64,000 nt of DNA from an uncultured bacterium (GTDB lineage Bacteria; Bacillota; Clostridia; Oscillospirales; Ruminococcaceae): the NCBI GenBank assembly GCA_934875375.1, contig CAKXHL010000006.1, positions 45,496-109,495 on the forward strand. Reading direction: 5' to 3'. Shown one piece after another: positions 17,903 to 25,761 of this stretch. The notes below the pieces were generated by a model. It had not been told where the DNA came from. It saw only the letters and a list, made by a program, of their open reading frames with translations, and did not search any database. Made by a program: the position numbers and the translations under genes. Each line of letters opens with the position of its first letter. Within the stretch, counting starts at the first letter, position 1.

Positions 17903-18798
17903 ATGATACCAAAAACGATTCTTTTCTCTCACAAGCAAGAAAAATTGCGGGTTGCAGCTTACTGCCGAGTCAGCACAAATCTCACGAACAGCTGAGAAGT
18001 CTTGAAATACAGAAATCTTACTTTGAAACAATGATTCAAGAAAATCCAAACTGGCAGTTTGTAAAAATTTATTCCGATGTCGGTTCTGCTCTAAGAACCA
18101 AAAACAGACCGGGTTATCATCAGATGATCCTAGATGGAAAGAAGGGTCTGTTCGATTTCGTCCTAGTAAAATCATTAAGTCGGTTCGGACGTGATACTGT
18201 CGAAACATTAACACAGATAAGGAAGTGGAAACAAATGAATATTGGCTTGTATGCAGAAATGGAGGATATTGATACCATGAAGGTGAATGACAGCGCACTC
18301 AGTATTTTCCTTGCTATGGCTCAGGAAGAAAGTTGCAGCAAAAGCGAGAACATTAAATTTGGCATTCGAGCACGTATGCACAGCGGGAAAACCATTCTCA
18401 GCCACAGTCAATTTTTAGGTTATACCAAAGAACCGGATGGCGTGCTGATTGTTGTCCCTGAAGAAGCCGAAATCGTACGCAAAATTTTTGATTTGTATTT
18501 ACAGGGGAATGGTGTACGGAAAATCAAGCGATATCTGGAGGAACATGGGATAACGACAGCAACGGGCAAAGAGGTTTGGAGCACATCGACCATAGACCGC
18601 ATACTCAGCAATGAGAAATACATTGGTCAGGTATTGATGCAGAAAACCTATACGCCGGACTTTTTAACCGGGAAACAAGAAAAGAACGACGGCGCTTTAA
18701 GTATGTTTCTGGTAGAAAATGCTCATGAAGCGATTATTGACAAGGAGACTTTTATGAAGGTGCAGCAAAGAAAAAGCTTTTCTTTGTCAACCCCATAA
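17903..18798 (+). pseudogene. Large serine recombinase, frameshifted and truncated
   Basis: The start (ATG 17903) encodes LRVAAYCRVST, the resolvase catalytic motif containing the nucleophilic serine, but runs into TGA within about 13 codons. Loss of one base near 17975-17980 explains it: the next frame continues HEQLRSLEIQKSYFE, FDFVLVKSLSRFGRDT and the recombinase domain GVRKIKRYLEEHGITT. The protein also stops early, near VQQRKSFSLSTP, lacking the zinc-ribbon and coiled-coil C-terminus of full-length recombinases (about 500 residues). It lies next to tRNA-Leu and marks a past mobile element; no cargo or second att site was identified. Confidence 0.85.
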
Positions 18799-19050
18799 AT
18801 TCACTCTTTTATGTATGTTTCCAACTGCCATTTTTTCATTTTTCAATAAATTCTACCTATGCTTTTCCGCTTTCCACCAAATATTGCCGACTAAAAACAA
18901 CATACTATTCTGTAATAAGCGCGGAAACAACTGCTTATCCAATGAAAAATAAATCGGTAATGAAAACGCTATCCTAATAAGTCCATTCTTCCGCTTATAT
19001 CCTTCCCAGAAGTTTTTATTTTTCTGAGGATACCCATGTTTTTACGAAAC
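18799..19050. other. Intergenic region, no gene seen
   Basis: AT-rich sequence between the recombinase relic and the terminator of the sugar permease operon. I see no open frame with a ribosome site, no RNA gene and no clear repeat. Confidence 0.6.
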
Positions 19051-19086
19051 AAAAAATCTCTGCGGAACTTTCCGCAGAGATTTTTG
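19051..19086 (-). terminator. Terminator of the lplB-lplC-type operon
   Basis: Near-perfect stem AAATCTCTGCGGA/TCCGCAGAGATTT flanked by A and T runs, 27 bp after the permease stop. It closes the permease operon, so no binding-protein gene follows. Confidence 0.9.
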
Positions 19087-19112
19087 CAGCACATAATTTG
19101 TGAAAATATCGA

Positions 19113-20027
19113 TTAACCTTTTACAGCACCGATCGTCAAACCTTTTACAAAGTACTTCTGAACGAACGGATAGAGCAGCAGGATCGGACCAGTGGTGATA
19201 CAGGTCATTGCCATCTTCATGGACTGCTGCGGCAGGTTCGCAGATTCCTCGTTCAACAGGTTTACTTTACCCATGGATACCAGTTCCTGCAACGCCTGGA
19301 TACTGGACAGCATCTCATGCAGGAAGTATTGCAGGTTCTTCATGTTGTTCTTGTTCATGAACAACATACAGTTGTACCAGTCGTTCCAGAAAGTCAGCGC
19401 TGCGAACAGGCTCAAGGTTGCGATCAAAGGCTTTGCCAGCGGAATAACCAGTTTCCAATAAATGGTGAAGTCGTTGGCACCGTCAACTTTCGCAGACTCG
19501 ATAATCTCGAAAGGAATACCGCCCTTCATAAAGTTCTTCGCCAAAATCATCTGCCAAACGGAGAACAGCATCGGCACAACCAGCGCCAGATAGTTGTTCT
19601 TAAAGCCCAGATAACGGGTACACATCAGATACCACGGAACCAGACCACCGTTGAACAAAGTCGTGAAGTAGAAGAAGAAGGAGAAGCCGTTTCTCCACGG
19701 AAAGTCTTTTCTGTGCAGAACGTAACCGGTCATAGTAGACATCAGCACGGAAAGGACAGTACCAACAATGGTAGCGATAATGGTGTTACGATAGGCAAAA
19801 CCGATTCTTTCCGGATTTTCCAAACAGGTTTTGTACGCTTCCAGCGTCCATTCACCCGGCCAGAAAGAGTAACCGTTGCGCATAATGTTCGCTTCCGAAG
19901 TGAAGGAGTTCATAACAACCAGCAAAAACGGAAGGAAGCAAAGCATGCCCCAGATGAAAACCAGCACATAACCCAGCAGTTTAAATGCGGCCAAGTCCGC
20001 CTGGAAAATTTTATTCTTTCTCTTCAT
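19113..20027 (-). CDS. Carbohydrate ABC permease, LplC type
   Basis: 304 residues, six predicted membrane helices, CUT1-family inner-membrane permease. The EAA loop that contacts the ATPase is visible (IPFEIIESAKVDGANDFTIYWK, then LVIPLAKP), and the C-terminal QKYFVKGLTIGAVKG is typical of LplC/YtcP. The partner permease lies 30 bp upstream. Together they should form one channel; the shared MsmK-type ATPase is usually encoded elsewhere. Likely cargo is an oligosaccharide; not determinable. Confidence 0.9.
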   Translation of the reverse strand: MKRKNKIFQADLAAFKLLGYVLVFIWGMLCFLPFLLVVMNSFTSEANIMRNGYSFWPGEWTLEAYKTCLENPERIGFAYRNTIIATIVGTVLSVLMSTMTGYVLHRKDFPWRNGFSFFFYFTTLFNGGLVPWYLMCTRYLGFKNNYLALVVPMLFSVWQMILAKNFMKGGIPFEIIESAKVDGANDFTIYWKLVIPLAKPLIATLSLFAALTFWNDWYNCMLFMNKNNMKNLQYFLHEMLSSIQALQELVSMGKVNLLNEESANLPQQSMKMAMTCITTGPILLLYPFVQKYFVKGLTIGAVKG

Positions 20028-20057
20028 GCGATTAACTCTCCTTTCTGCAAATTTCGA

Positions 20058-21047
20058 TTAGAACAGGGTGTAATCCGGCTCAATGATCTTAACAATCTTG
20101 TTAACAATCAAAATTGTGATAAAGCACAAGCAGGACTGATACAAACCTGCAGCCGAAGACATACCGTAGTCATTTGTTTGCATCAAGGAACGATAAATGA
20201 AAGTATCCAAAATGTCAGCAGCTTTCAGGATAACCGCGTTGTTACCAACCAACTGATAGAACAAACCGAAGTCGCCGCGGAAAATCTGACCAACAGCCAG
20301 TAATCCCATGATAACCATGGTCGGAATCAGGCTGGGCAGGGTGATATGGCGGATTCTCTGCCAGATGTTTGCACCGTCGATAGAAGCGGCTTCGTACATG
20401 CCCTGGTCGATACCGGCAACCGCAGCCAGATAAACGATACAGTCATAACCAACCATCTTCCACATCTTAAAGAAGACAAGCAAGACCGGCCACCCGTCGG
20501 GGCTGGCATAGAAGTTGATTCTCTCTGCGCCGAAGAATTCGATGATATGGTTGAAGATACCATATTCAAATCCAAAAATCGCCTGGAAAATCGCCTGTAC
20601 CACTACCCACGAAATGAAGTAAGGCAGGAACATAAAGGACTGGAAGATCTTTTTGAACACCTTGTTGGTCAGCTCATTGATCATGATTGCAAATGCAACC
20701 GCCATAAGCATTCCCAGGAAAATAAACACGATGTTATAAAGCAAGGTGTTTCTGGTCAGCGGCCCGAGTTTGTTGGACACGATGAGGAACTTAAAGTTGT
20801 CGAATCCGACCCACGGGCTTCCGTAAATACCATCGACATAGTTGTACTTTTTAAACGCAAGTACGATACCAGTCATGGGTATGTAGGAGAAGATGATAAC
20901 GTAGGTCAATGCAGGCAGCAACATGGCCAGCAGGATTTTGCAATCCCAAGCACGTTTTAAAAAGCGTTTGAAGTTCGACGGCTTCTGCCACTTTACTTCA
21001 GCGGCCTGCGGAGCTTCCCTTTCTACAGTTTGCGCTGTGTTTGCCAT
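20058..21047 (-). CDS. Carbohydrate ABC permease, LplB type
   Basis: 329 residues, first gene of the permease operon. A hydrophilic N-terminal tail (about 1-45) precedes six membrane helices; the EAA loop reads MYEAASIDGANIWQRIRHIT. Segments LPALTYVIIFSYIPMTGIVLAFKKY are typical of LplB/YteP permeases, which take up pectin or other plant oligosaccharides in Bacillus. Start set at 21047 where GGGAGG lies 7 bp upstream. The divergent response regulator and kinase probably control it. Confidence 0.9.
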   Translation of the reverse strand: MANTAQTVEREAPQAAEVKWQKPSNFKRFLKRAWDCKILLAMLLPALTYVIIFSYIPMTGIVLAFKKYNYVDGIYGSPWVGFDNFKFLIVSNKLGPLTRNTLLYNIVFIFLGMLMAVAFAIMINELTNKVFKKIFQSFMFLPYFISWVVVQAIFQAIFGFEYGIFNHIIEFFGAERINFYASPDGWPVLLVFFKMWKMVGYDCIVYLAAVAGIDQGMYEAASIDGANIWQRIRHITLPSLIPTMVIMGLLAVGQIFRGDFGLFYQLVGNNAVILKAADILDTFIYRSLMQTNDYGMSSAAGLYQSCLCFITILIVNKIVKIIEPDYTLF

Positions 21048-21230
21048 TGTGTAACCTCCCCGAAATAGAAATGAACCGGAAATCCCGAAAGGCTGCCCGC
21101 GCACGCTTTGTCTATTTTAACCAAGCGGATGCCGTTTCACGGGCTATTATGTAGAGATTTCGATTGCATAAGTAAATTATACTTGCTTTTTTACATCAAA
21201 AATCTTAAAATAGTTGTGATTTCATTAAAG

Positions 21231-21256
21231 ATTTTGTCATTTATCTATGACAAAAT
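21231..21256. promoter_or_regulatory. Perfect inverted repeat, operator candidate
   Basis: ATTTTGTCAT, six bases, then ATGACAAAAT: a perfect 10-bp inverted repeat between the divergent permease operon and yesN-like gene (53 bp before the latter). Its place fits a binding site for the neighbouring AraC-type regulator, though AraC proteins often prefer direct repeats. Confidence 0.55.
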
Positions 21257-21308
21257 ACACAAAATAAGGTTGTTAAAATTATCGTTTCCAGTAAAAAGGG
21301 AGAAAAAT

Positions 21309-22889
21309 ATGTTAAAAATTTTAATTGTTGATGACGAAGCGCCAACCAGAATGCGAATCATCAAGGGGATTGACTGGGAAGAATTTAATATTTCGCAGAT
21401 CATCCAGGCAGAAGATGGGGAGGAAGCGCTGCATTTGTGCGATACTTTTATCCCGGATATCCTTTTGACCGATGTGCGTATGCCCAAAACCGATGGCATT
21501 GAACTGGCGACCCGCTTGACGCAGCGGTTTCCGGGCATCAAAACCATTTTTGTCAGCGGATATACAGATAAGGAGTATTTTAAAAGCGCCATCCGTCTGG
21601 GGGCAGTGAGTTATATTGAAAAACCGGTAGATTTGGGGGAACTCAAGGATGTGTTGGCCGAAACGGTCAGTGCTTTGAACAACGACCGGTCTACCGCACA
21701 TAAGATCAAGGCATTTGAGCAAAGCCGCAATCTGCAAAAACTGATGGAAGTTGCAGGCGAGCTGTGCCAGCCCAGCTTTTATAATGAACAGCTGCTGGAA
21801 GAATTGGTGCCGGAAATTCGCAGTGCCTCTTTGTTTGTCACCGTCGTAGCCAAAATTGCCTTTTCCTCCGGCAGTTCTGATTTGAGCTCTTTTATTCCCT
21901 TTATGTTTCAAAGCATCTATGAAATCAGCGATGTGTACGATGCGCCCAGCCTTTCTCCTCTGTGTACCTGTAAAGGCAACCATATTATCATCCATCTGGC
22001 TGGACAGTCCACCGGCTCGAATTTTACCGATTATAAAATGATTGATCAATACTGTAATTTTGTGGTTGATAAGCTGTCCGGTTCCGGAATCAATTCAGTA
22101 GTCGCCGTTGGAACGGTGGTCAGCAGCTGGAAAGAGCTGGCTCGTTCTTACGAAACGGCAGTGGTCGCAGTACAGCAATCTTTTTATCAGGAAAGCGACA
22201 GCGTCTGCTACTATAAAAAAACCGGTGCCAGCACCTATCAGTTCACACCCGAGCAGGTGGAAATTTTTTCTCAAACGCTCAAAAAGCAAAACCGCAACCA
22301 TGCTCTTTTGTATATCCATAACCTTACCGGCGAAATCAAACAGTTTCAAAACACCCTAGTCATCAACGTGCTGCGCCATTATTACGCCTTAATTTGCGAA
22401 CTGATGCACTTGGCACAGGACGAACAGATCACCCTGTACGAAAAAATCGGGAAGGAACAGGATGTGTGGGTCCACATTCAGAATTTCTCCTTCATCACGC
22501 AGCTGGAAGATTTTCTCGTTCAGGGGATTAATCAGTATTACGATTCGCTCAACGAAGGAAAATATGGCAACGCAACCGTGGATCGGATCGTCAAATTCAT
22601 TAAGAACAATTACGCAAATCCGGACCTGTCCATTACTGCCATCAGCGAATATACCAATCTCTCTCCCACTTATATCTGCCATCTGTTTAAGGATACGACC
22701 AAAATGACCATCAACAATTTTATCCTGAATTATCGGATGCAAAAAGCACAACAGCTTTTAAAAGACCCGGTCTGCAAAGTCAAGGAGGTAGGCTTTCTGG
22801 TAGGGTACCGCAATGGGAACTACTTTTCTTATCAGTTTAAAAAATTCACGGGTCTTTCCCCGTCCCAGTTCCGGGAGAAAACAATATGA
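21309..22889 (+). CDS. YesN-like response regulator, AraC output
   Basis: 526 residues. N-terminal receiver domain with phosphoacceptor Asp55 (ILLTDVRMPKTDG), acidic pocket (LIVDDE) and the switch lysine (SYIEKPVD). A middle region of about 280 residues of unknown role, then two AraC HTH motifs (LSITAISEYTNLSPTYICHL and VKEVGFLVGYRNGNYFSYQF) ending KKFTGLSPSQFRE. It should be phosphorylated by the kinase whose gene overlaps its 3' end by 4 bp (ATGA). Start fixed by AAAGGGAG upstream of 21309. Expected target: the divergent sugar permeases. Confidence 0.93.
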   Translation: MLKILIVDDEAPTRMRIIKGIDWEEFNISQIIQAEDGEEALHLCDTFIPDILLTDVRMPKTDGIELATRLTQRFPGIKTIFVSGYTDKEYFKSAIRLGAVSYIEKPVDLGELKDVLAETVSALNNDRSTAHKIKAFEQSRNLQKLMEVAGELCQPSFYNEQLLEELVPEIRSASLFVTVVAKIAFSSGSSDLSSFIPFMFQSIYEISDVYDAPSLSPLCTCKGNHIIIHLAGQSTGSNFTDYKMIDQYCNFVVDKLSGSGINSVVAVGTVVSSWKELARSYETAVVAVQQSFYQESDSVCYYKKTGASTYQFTPEQVEIFSQTLKKQNRNHALLYIHNLTGEIKQFQNTLVINVLRHYYALICELMHLAQDEQITLYEKIGKEQDVWVHIQNFSFITQLEDFLVQGINQYYDSLNEGKYGNATVDRIVKFIKNNYANPDLSITAISEYTNLSPTYICHLFKDTTKMTINNFILNYRMQKAQQLLKDPVCKVKEVGFLVGYRNGNYFSYQFKKFTGLSPSQFREKTI

Positions 22890-24688
22890 GATGGATCAAA
22901 CGCCTGTTTCACTACTGCCGGAACCGCTTTCGCTACTCCAATTTTTTCACAAAGATGGTAGCGTTATTTTTGGTGGCTGCTTTTCTGCCGCTATTTGTCT
23001 GTTCGGCCTTTCTGGTAACCGACACCATCCGGGTTTCCGGCAAAAACACCGCCGCCTCCATCCGCAACAACTTTCAGCAGACTTATACCTCTCTGGAAAA
23101 CCGTCTGACACAGGTAAAAAAATGCGCCGACCTGCTTTTGAACGACGCAGGTATCAACGATTTTCTGCGCAACGGCAAAAATGAAACGACTTTTTGGGAG
23201 CAGCGCACTTTCAAGACCGACATGGATAATACCATTTCCTTTATTGAAAATGCCCAGAATATCAAACGGCTGCGGGTTTATGTTGACCCTGCCTATTTCT
23301 ATATTCTGGACTCCTATCATTACTGTAGCATAAACCTGTTAAGCGGCCTGTCTTGGTTTACTCCTCTGCGCTTGGCAAAAGGCCGGTCCATCTGGCTTTC
23401 CTCTCAGGAAAACGACCTTCTGGATCAGGCACAGAATATTTTGTCCGGCCACGACACCCTATCTTATATGGTAAAGGGCGTCGATCTGACTGATATGGGC
23501 CGGACCGCCGTAATCTATCAGCTGGATTTTTCCAAAACGGAAGTGGAAGAACAGTTGTGCAGTTCGTTGGTGCTGGACGGAAGCTGTGCTTTTATCACAG
23601 ATCAAAATGACCGGGTGATCGCCCACGCGTCTCTTGGTGAAAGGAATATCCAGCTTGATACACTGTCGGACTACGCCGACCAGGATACCATTTCGTTTGA
23701 CGGTGTCCGTTATCGGATCAGCTGCGCTGATTTCGAAGTGGCCCCTTGGCGGTTGGTTACCCTGGTGCCGGATGAAAGCCTCTTTTCTTATTCCGATTTG
23801 GATCAGATTCTGCTGTTTATCCTGCTGGCCTTTATCGCCGGAACTGTAATTTTCACCTCCACCCTGCGATTTTCTAAAAGAGTCACTCACAAAATCCGTT
23901 CGGTCGTTGACGGAATGGAGGCAGTGCGCAGCGGTGAATTTGTGAATCTTCCGGTCACCGGAACACATGATGAAATCGACGATTTGATCGATCATTATAA
24001 CTATATGGTGGATGAGTTGGAGTTGCTGGTCGAGGCAAAATATCTTTCCGGTGTGGAATTGAAAGCGGCGCAGCTACGAGCCCTGCAAGCACAGATCAAC
24101 CCCCATTTTCTCTATAATACGCTGGAAATGATTAACAGTTATGCTTTTTTGGAGGATCCTCAAAAAGTAGAGCAGCTGGTCAGCGCCCTTTCGCGCTTTT
24201 ATAAATTGAGCCTCAACCATGGCAAAGATGTCTATCAGCTATGGCAGGAACTGAAGCTGGTGGAGGCCTATTTTGAGATTCAGAAAATCCGCTATCCTGG
24301 CTGTCTCTCCTTAAAAATTGACGTTCCTTCCTCCATGATGCAGTATGCCATTCCTAATATTACCCTGCAGCCGCTGATTGAAAACAGTATCTCTCACGGC
24401 ATTATGAGCCGGACGGATAAACACGGAAGCATTACCATTGTCGGCCGCGTGCTGGAAAACACCATCCAGCTGCAAGTCATAGATGACGGTGTCGGTATGA
24501 CGGCGCAGACAGTTGAACAGCTCAATGCGGGAAAGCCGCCGGAGGATGTGGAAAGTTCCGGCAGCCGCTATGGTATTTACAATATCAATGAGCGGATTCA
24601 AAACTATTATGGATGCGATTATCATTTACATTTTGAGAGCGTTCAGGGCAAAGGCACTACCGTAACCATCACTTTGCCGCCCATGTAG
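22886..24688 (+). CDS. YesM-like sensor histidine kinase
   Basis: 600 residues, inner-membrane. Membrane helix about 24-46, extracytoplasmic Cache-type sensor about 47-305, second helix about 306-326, HAMP about 327-380, then the HisKA_7TM-like phosphorylation site QINPHFLYNTLEMIN with His407, and an ATPase domain (PLIENSISHGI, DDGVGM, YGIYNINERI). This architecture is the YesM/LytS class, which senses sugar-related ligands, often through a binding protein. Translationally coupled to the response regulator; terminator at 24701. Confidence 0.94.
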   Translation: MRWIKRLFHYCRNRFRYSNFFTKMVALFLVAAFLPLFVCSAFLVTDTIRVSGKNTAASIRNNFQQTYTSLENRLTQVKKCADLLLNDAGINDFLRNGKNETTFWEQRTFKTDMDNTISFIENAQNIKRLRVYVDPAYFYILDSYHYCSINLLSGLSWFTPLRLAKGRSIWLSSQENDLLDQAQNILSGHDTLSYMVKGVDLTDMGRTAVIYQLDFSKTEVEEQLCSSLVLDGSCAFITDQNDRVIAHASLGERNIQLDTLSDYADQDTISFDGVRYRISCADFEVAPWRLVTLVPDESLFSYSDLDQILLFILLAFIAGTVIFTSTLRFSKRVTHKIRSVVDGMEAVRSGEFVNLPVTGTHDEIDDLIDHYNYMVDELELLVEAKYLSGVELKAAQLRALQAQINPHFLYNTLEMINSYAFLEDPQKVEQLVSALSRFYKLSLNHGKDVYQLWQELKLVEAYFEIQKIRYPGCLSLKIDVPSSMMQYAIPNITLQPLIENSISHGIMSRTDKHGSITIVGRVLENTIQLQVIDDGVGMTAQTVEQLNAGKPPEDVESSGSRYGIYNINERIQNYYGCDYHLHFESVQGKGTTVTITLPPM

Positions 24689-24700
24689 GCGAAAAAATAA

Positions 24701-24731
24701 AAAAAGGCCGGGCTGGATTCCGGCCTTTTTT
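24701..24731 (+). terminator. Terminator of the two-component operon
   Basis: AAAAAGGCCGG/CCGGCCTTTTT stem with a short loop and T run, 12 bp past the kinase stop. Confidence 0.88.
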
Positions 24732-24746
24732 GCTGCAAAAAACAGA

Positions 24747-24783
24747 ACAAAAAGGACATGGCCGCTTTCCGCGGCCCATGTCC
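24747..24783 (-). terminator. Terminator of the hxlR relic
   Basis: Strong stem GGACATGG-CCGC/GCGGCCATGTCC (one bulged base), followed on the reverse strand by TTTTTGTTC. Confidence 0.78.
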
Positions 24784-24839
24784 GTAAAATCTTGGTGTGT
24801 GGGCGGTCCTAGCCCATATCCGCAAAATTTTACTTCTTT

Positions 24840-25193
24840 TTACGGTCGCTCTCGTCTGTATTTCCAGCAGTAGTCATCATTCCCCGCACCATTATGCCGG
24901 ATGGACCATTGGCAGGCGTTTCTCACAATTGGCACCAGCTGGGCGCCTTTTTCTGTCAAACAATACTCCACCCGGGGCGGCACCTCGTTGTAAGCGCGCC
25001 GATCAATGATTTGTGCATGCTGCAATGCCTTCAGCGCATTGGTCAAAGCCATATCGGAAATATGAGCCATTCTCTGCTTCAGTTCACTATATCGAACCGG
25101 TTTTCATTCAGAAAGGGCACAGATCAGCATACGGTTCCATTTTCCGTCCATAAAATCAAACAACTTTTCCACATGGCAACGTGTATCCTCCAT
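24840..25193 (-). pseudogene. HxlR-family regulator with an in-frame stop
   Basis: The reverse frame from ATG 25193 reads CHVEKLFDFMDGKWNRMLIC-ALSE then TGA, then KPVRYSELKQRMAHISDMAL, and on through AYNEVPPRVEYCLTEKGAQL, the winged-helix signature of HxlR regulators. The stop lies where the family has glycine (LxEGPxRFSEL), so a single GGA to TGA change explains it. HxlR proteins sense quinones or aldehydes through the N-terminal cysteine, here Cys6. The best ribosome site (AAGGAG) is 17 bp from this ATG and better placed for another frame, so the 5' end may also be damaged. Its divergent neighbour is a broken flavodoxin gene. Confidence 0.82.
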
Positions 25194-25402
25194 TTTTGTA
25201 CATAAGCTTTCTCCTTCTCTTCCCGCGCGCTCCCCGCAAACCATCCATGACTGCCTTCTTCCATCTTGCAGCCTTATTTTGCCGCCGGATTGCACTTTGC
25301 GATTTTCGCAGGGCACACCCCGCCGTCCGGACTTTTGCTCTTGTTAAAACCAATTTACCATAAAAAGCTAATAATTGTTCCGCTTCCTTTGCTCCATACA
25401 AA

Positions 25403-25419
25403 TTGAGTATCTCAATACT
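25403..25419. promoter_or_regulatory. Overlapping palindromes, HxlR operator candidate
   Basis: TTGAGTATCTCAA (5-bp arms) overlaps AGTATCTCAATACT (5-bp arms, 4-bp spacer) in the gap between the divergent hxlR and flavodoxin relics. Redox-sensing HxlR regulators such as YodB and QorR bind AGTAT/ATACT-like palindromes. Inference from sequence and place. Confidence 0.4.
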
Positions 25420-25499
25420 TTTTGAGTCACTTCACAAACAGAGCCCCGATCATTGTAATAAAGACATGCTTTTGTATCAATTAAAAATGAGGTGAAAAC

Positions 25500-25705
25500 A
25501 TGAAGCTTGCCATTATTTATCATTCTGAAACCGGAAACACCAAAAAAGCTGCCGAATTTGTTCTCAAAGGAATGCAGCGGTAGAAGAAATAGAAGCAAAG
25601 GCCTTTTCCATTGACGCTGTGGACGAAGCATATGTGAAAGAGGCCAAAGGCGTTGTCTTCGGCGCTCCCACCTATTATGCCGATACCCCCTGGCAGATGC
25701 TGTAA
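25500..25705 (+). pseudogene. Flavodoxin/quinone-reductase relic
   Basis: ATG at 25500, with a GAGGTG ribosome site, opens MKLAIIYHSETGNTKKAAEF, the FMN phosphate-binding loop of flavodoxins. After GMQR the frame hits TAG; one missing base restores VEEIEAKAFSIDAVDEAYVK and VVFGAPTYYADTPWQML, the second flavin-contact region of WrbA-like flavodoxins. The sequence then ends at TAA after about 69 residues, less than half of a flavodoxin (140 or more). So one frameshift and a deleted 3' half. The divergent HxlR relic is its expected regulator. Confidence 0.85.
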
Positions 25706-25739
25706 AAAAACAGAGAGGAATTTTCCCCTCTGTTTTTTT
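25704..25739. terminator. Terminator between flavodoxin relic and glnN
   Basis: AAAAAACAGAG-GG/CC-CTCTGTTTTTT hairpin with A and T flanks; it can stop transcription of the convergent glnN gene 22 bp away. Confidence 0.82.
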
Positions 25740-25761
25740 ATCTATATTCCTCAAAAACGGC

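Noticed and set aside
19317..20303. Long open frame antisense to the LplC/LplB permease genes
   Set aside because: No ribosome site or recognisable domains, and it is explained by codon bias of the permeases on the other strand.
21321..22049. 242-codon frame antisense to the response regulator
   Set aside because: Shadow of a strong, fully recognised gene; no motif of its own.
25104..25106. TGA in the HxlR gene as a selenocysteine codon
   Set aside because: The position is a conserved glycine in the family and no SECIS-like hairpin is seen after it; GGA to TGA is simpler.
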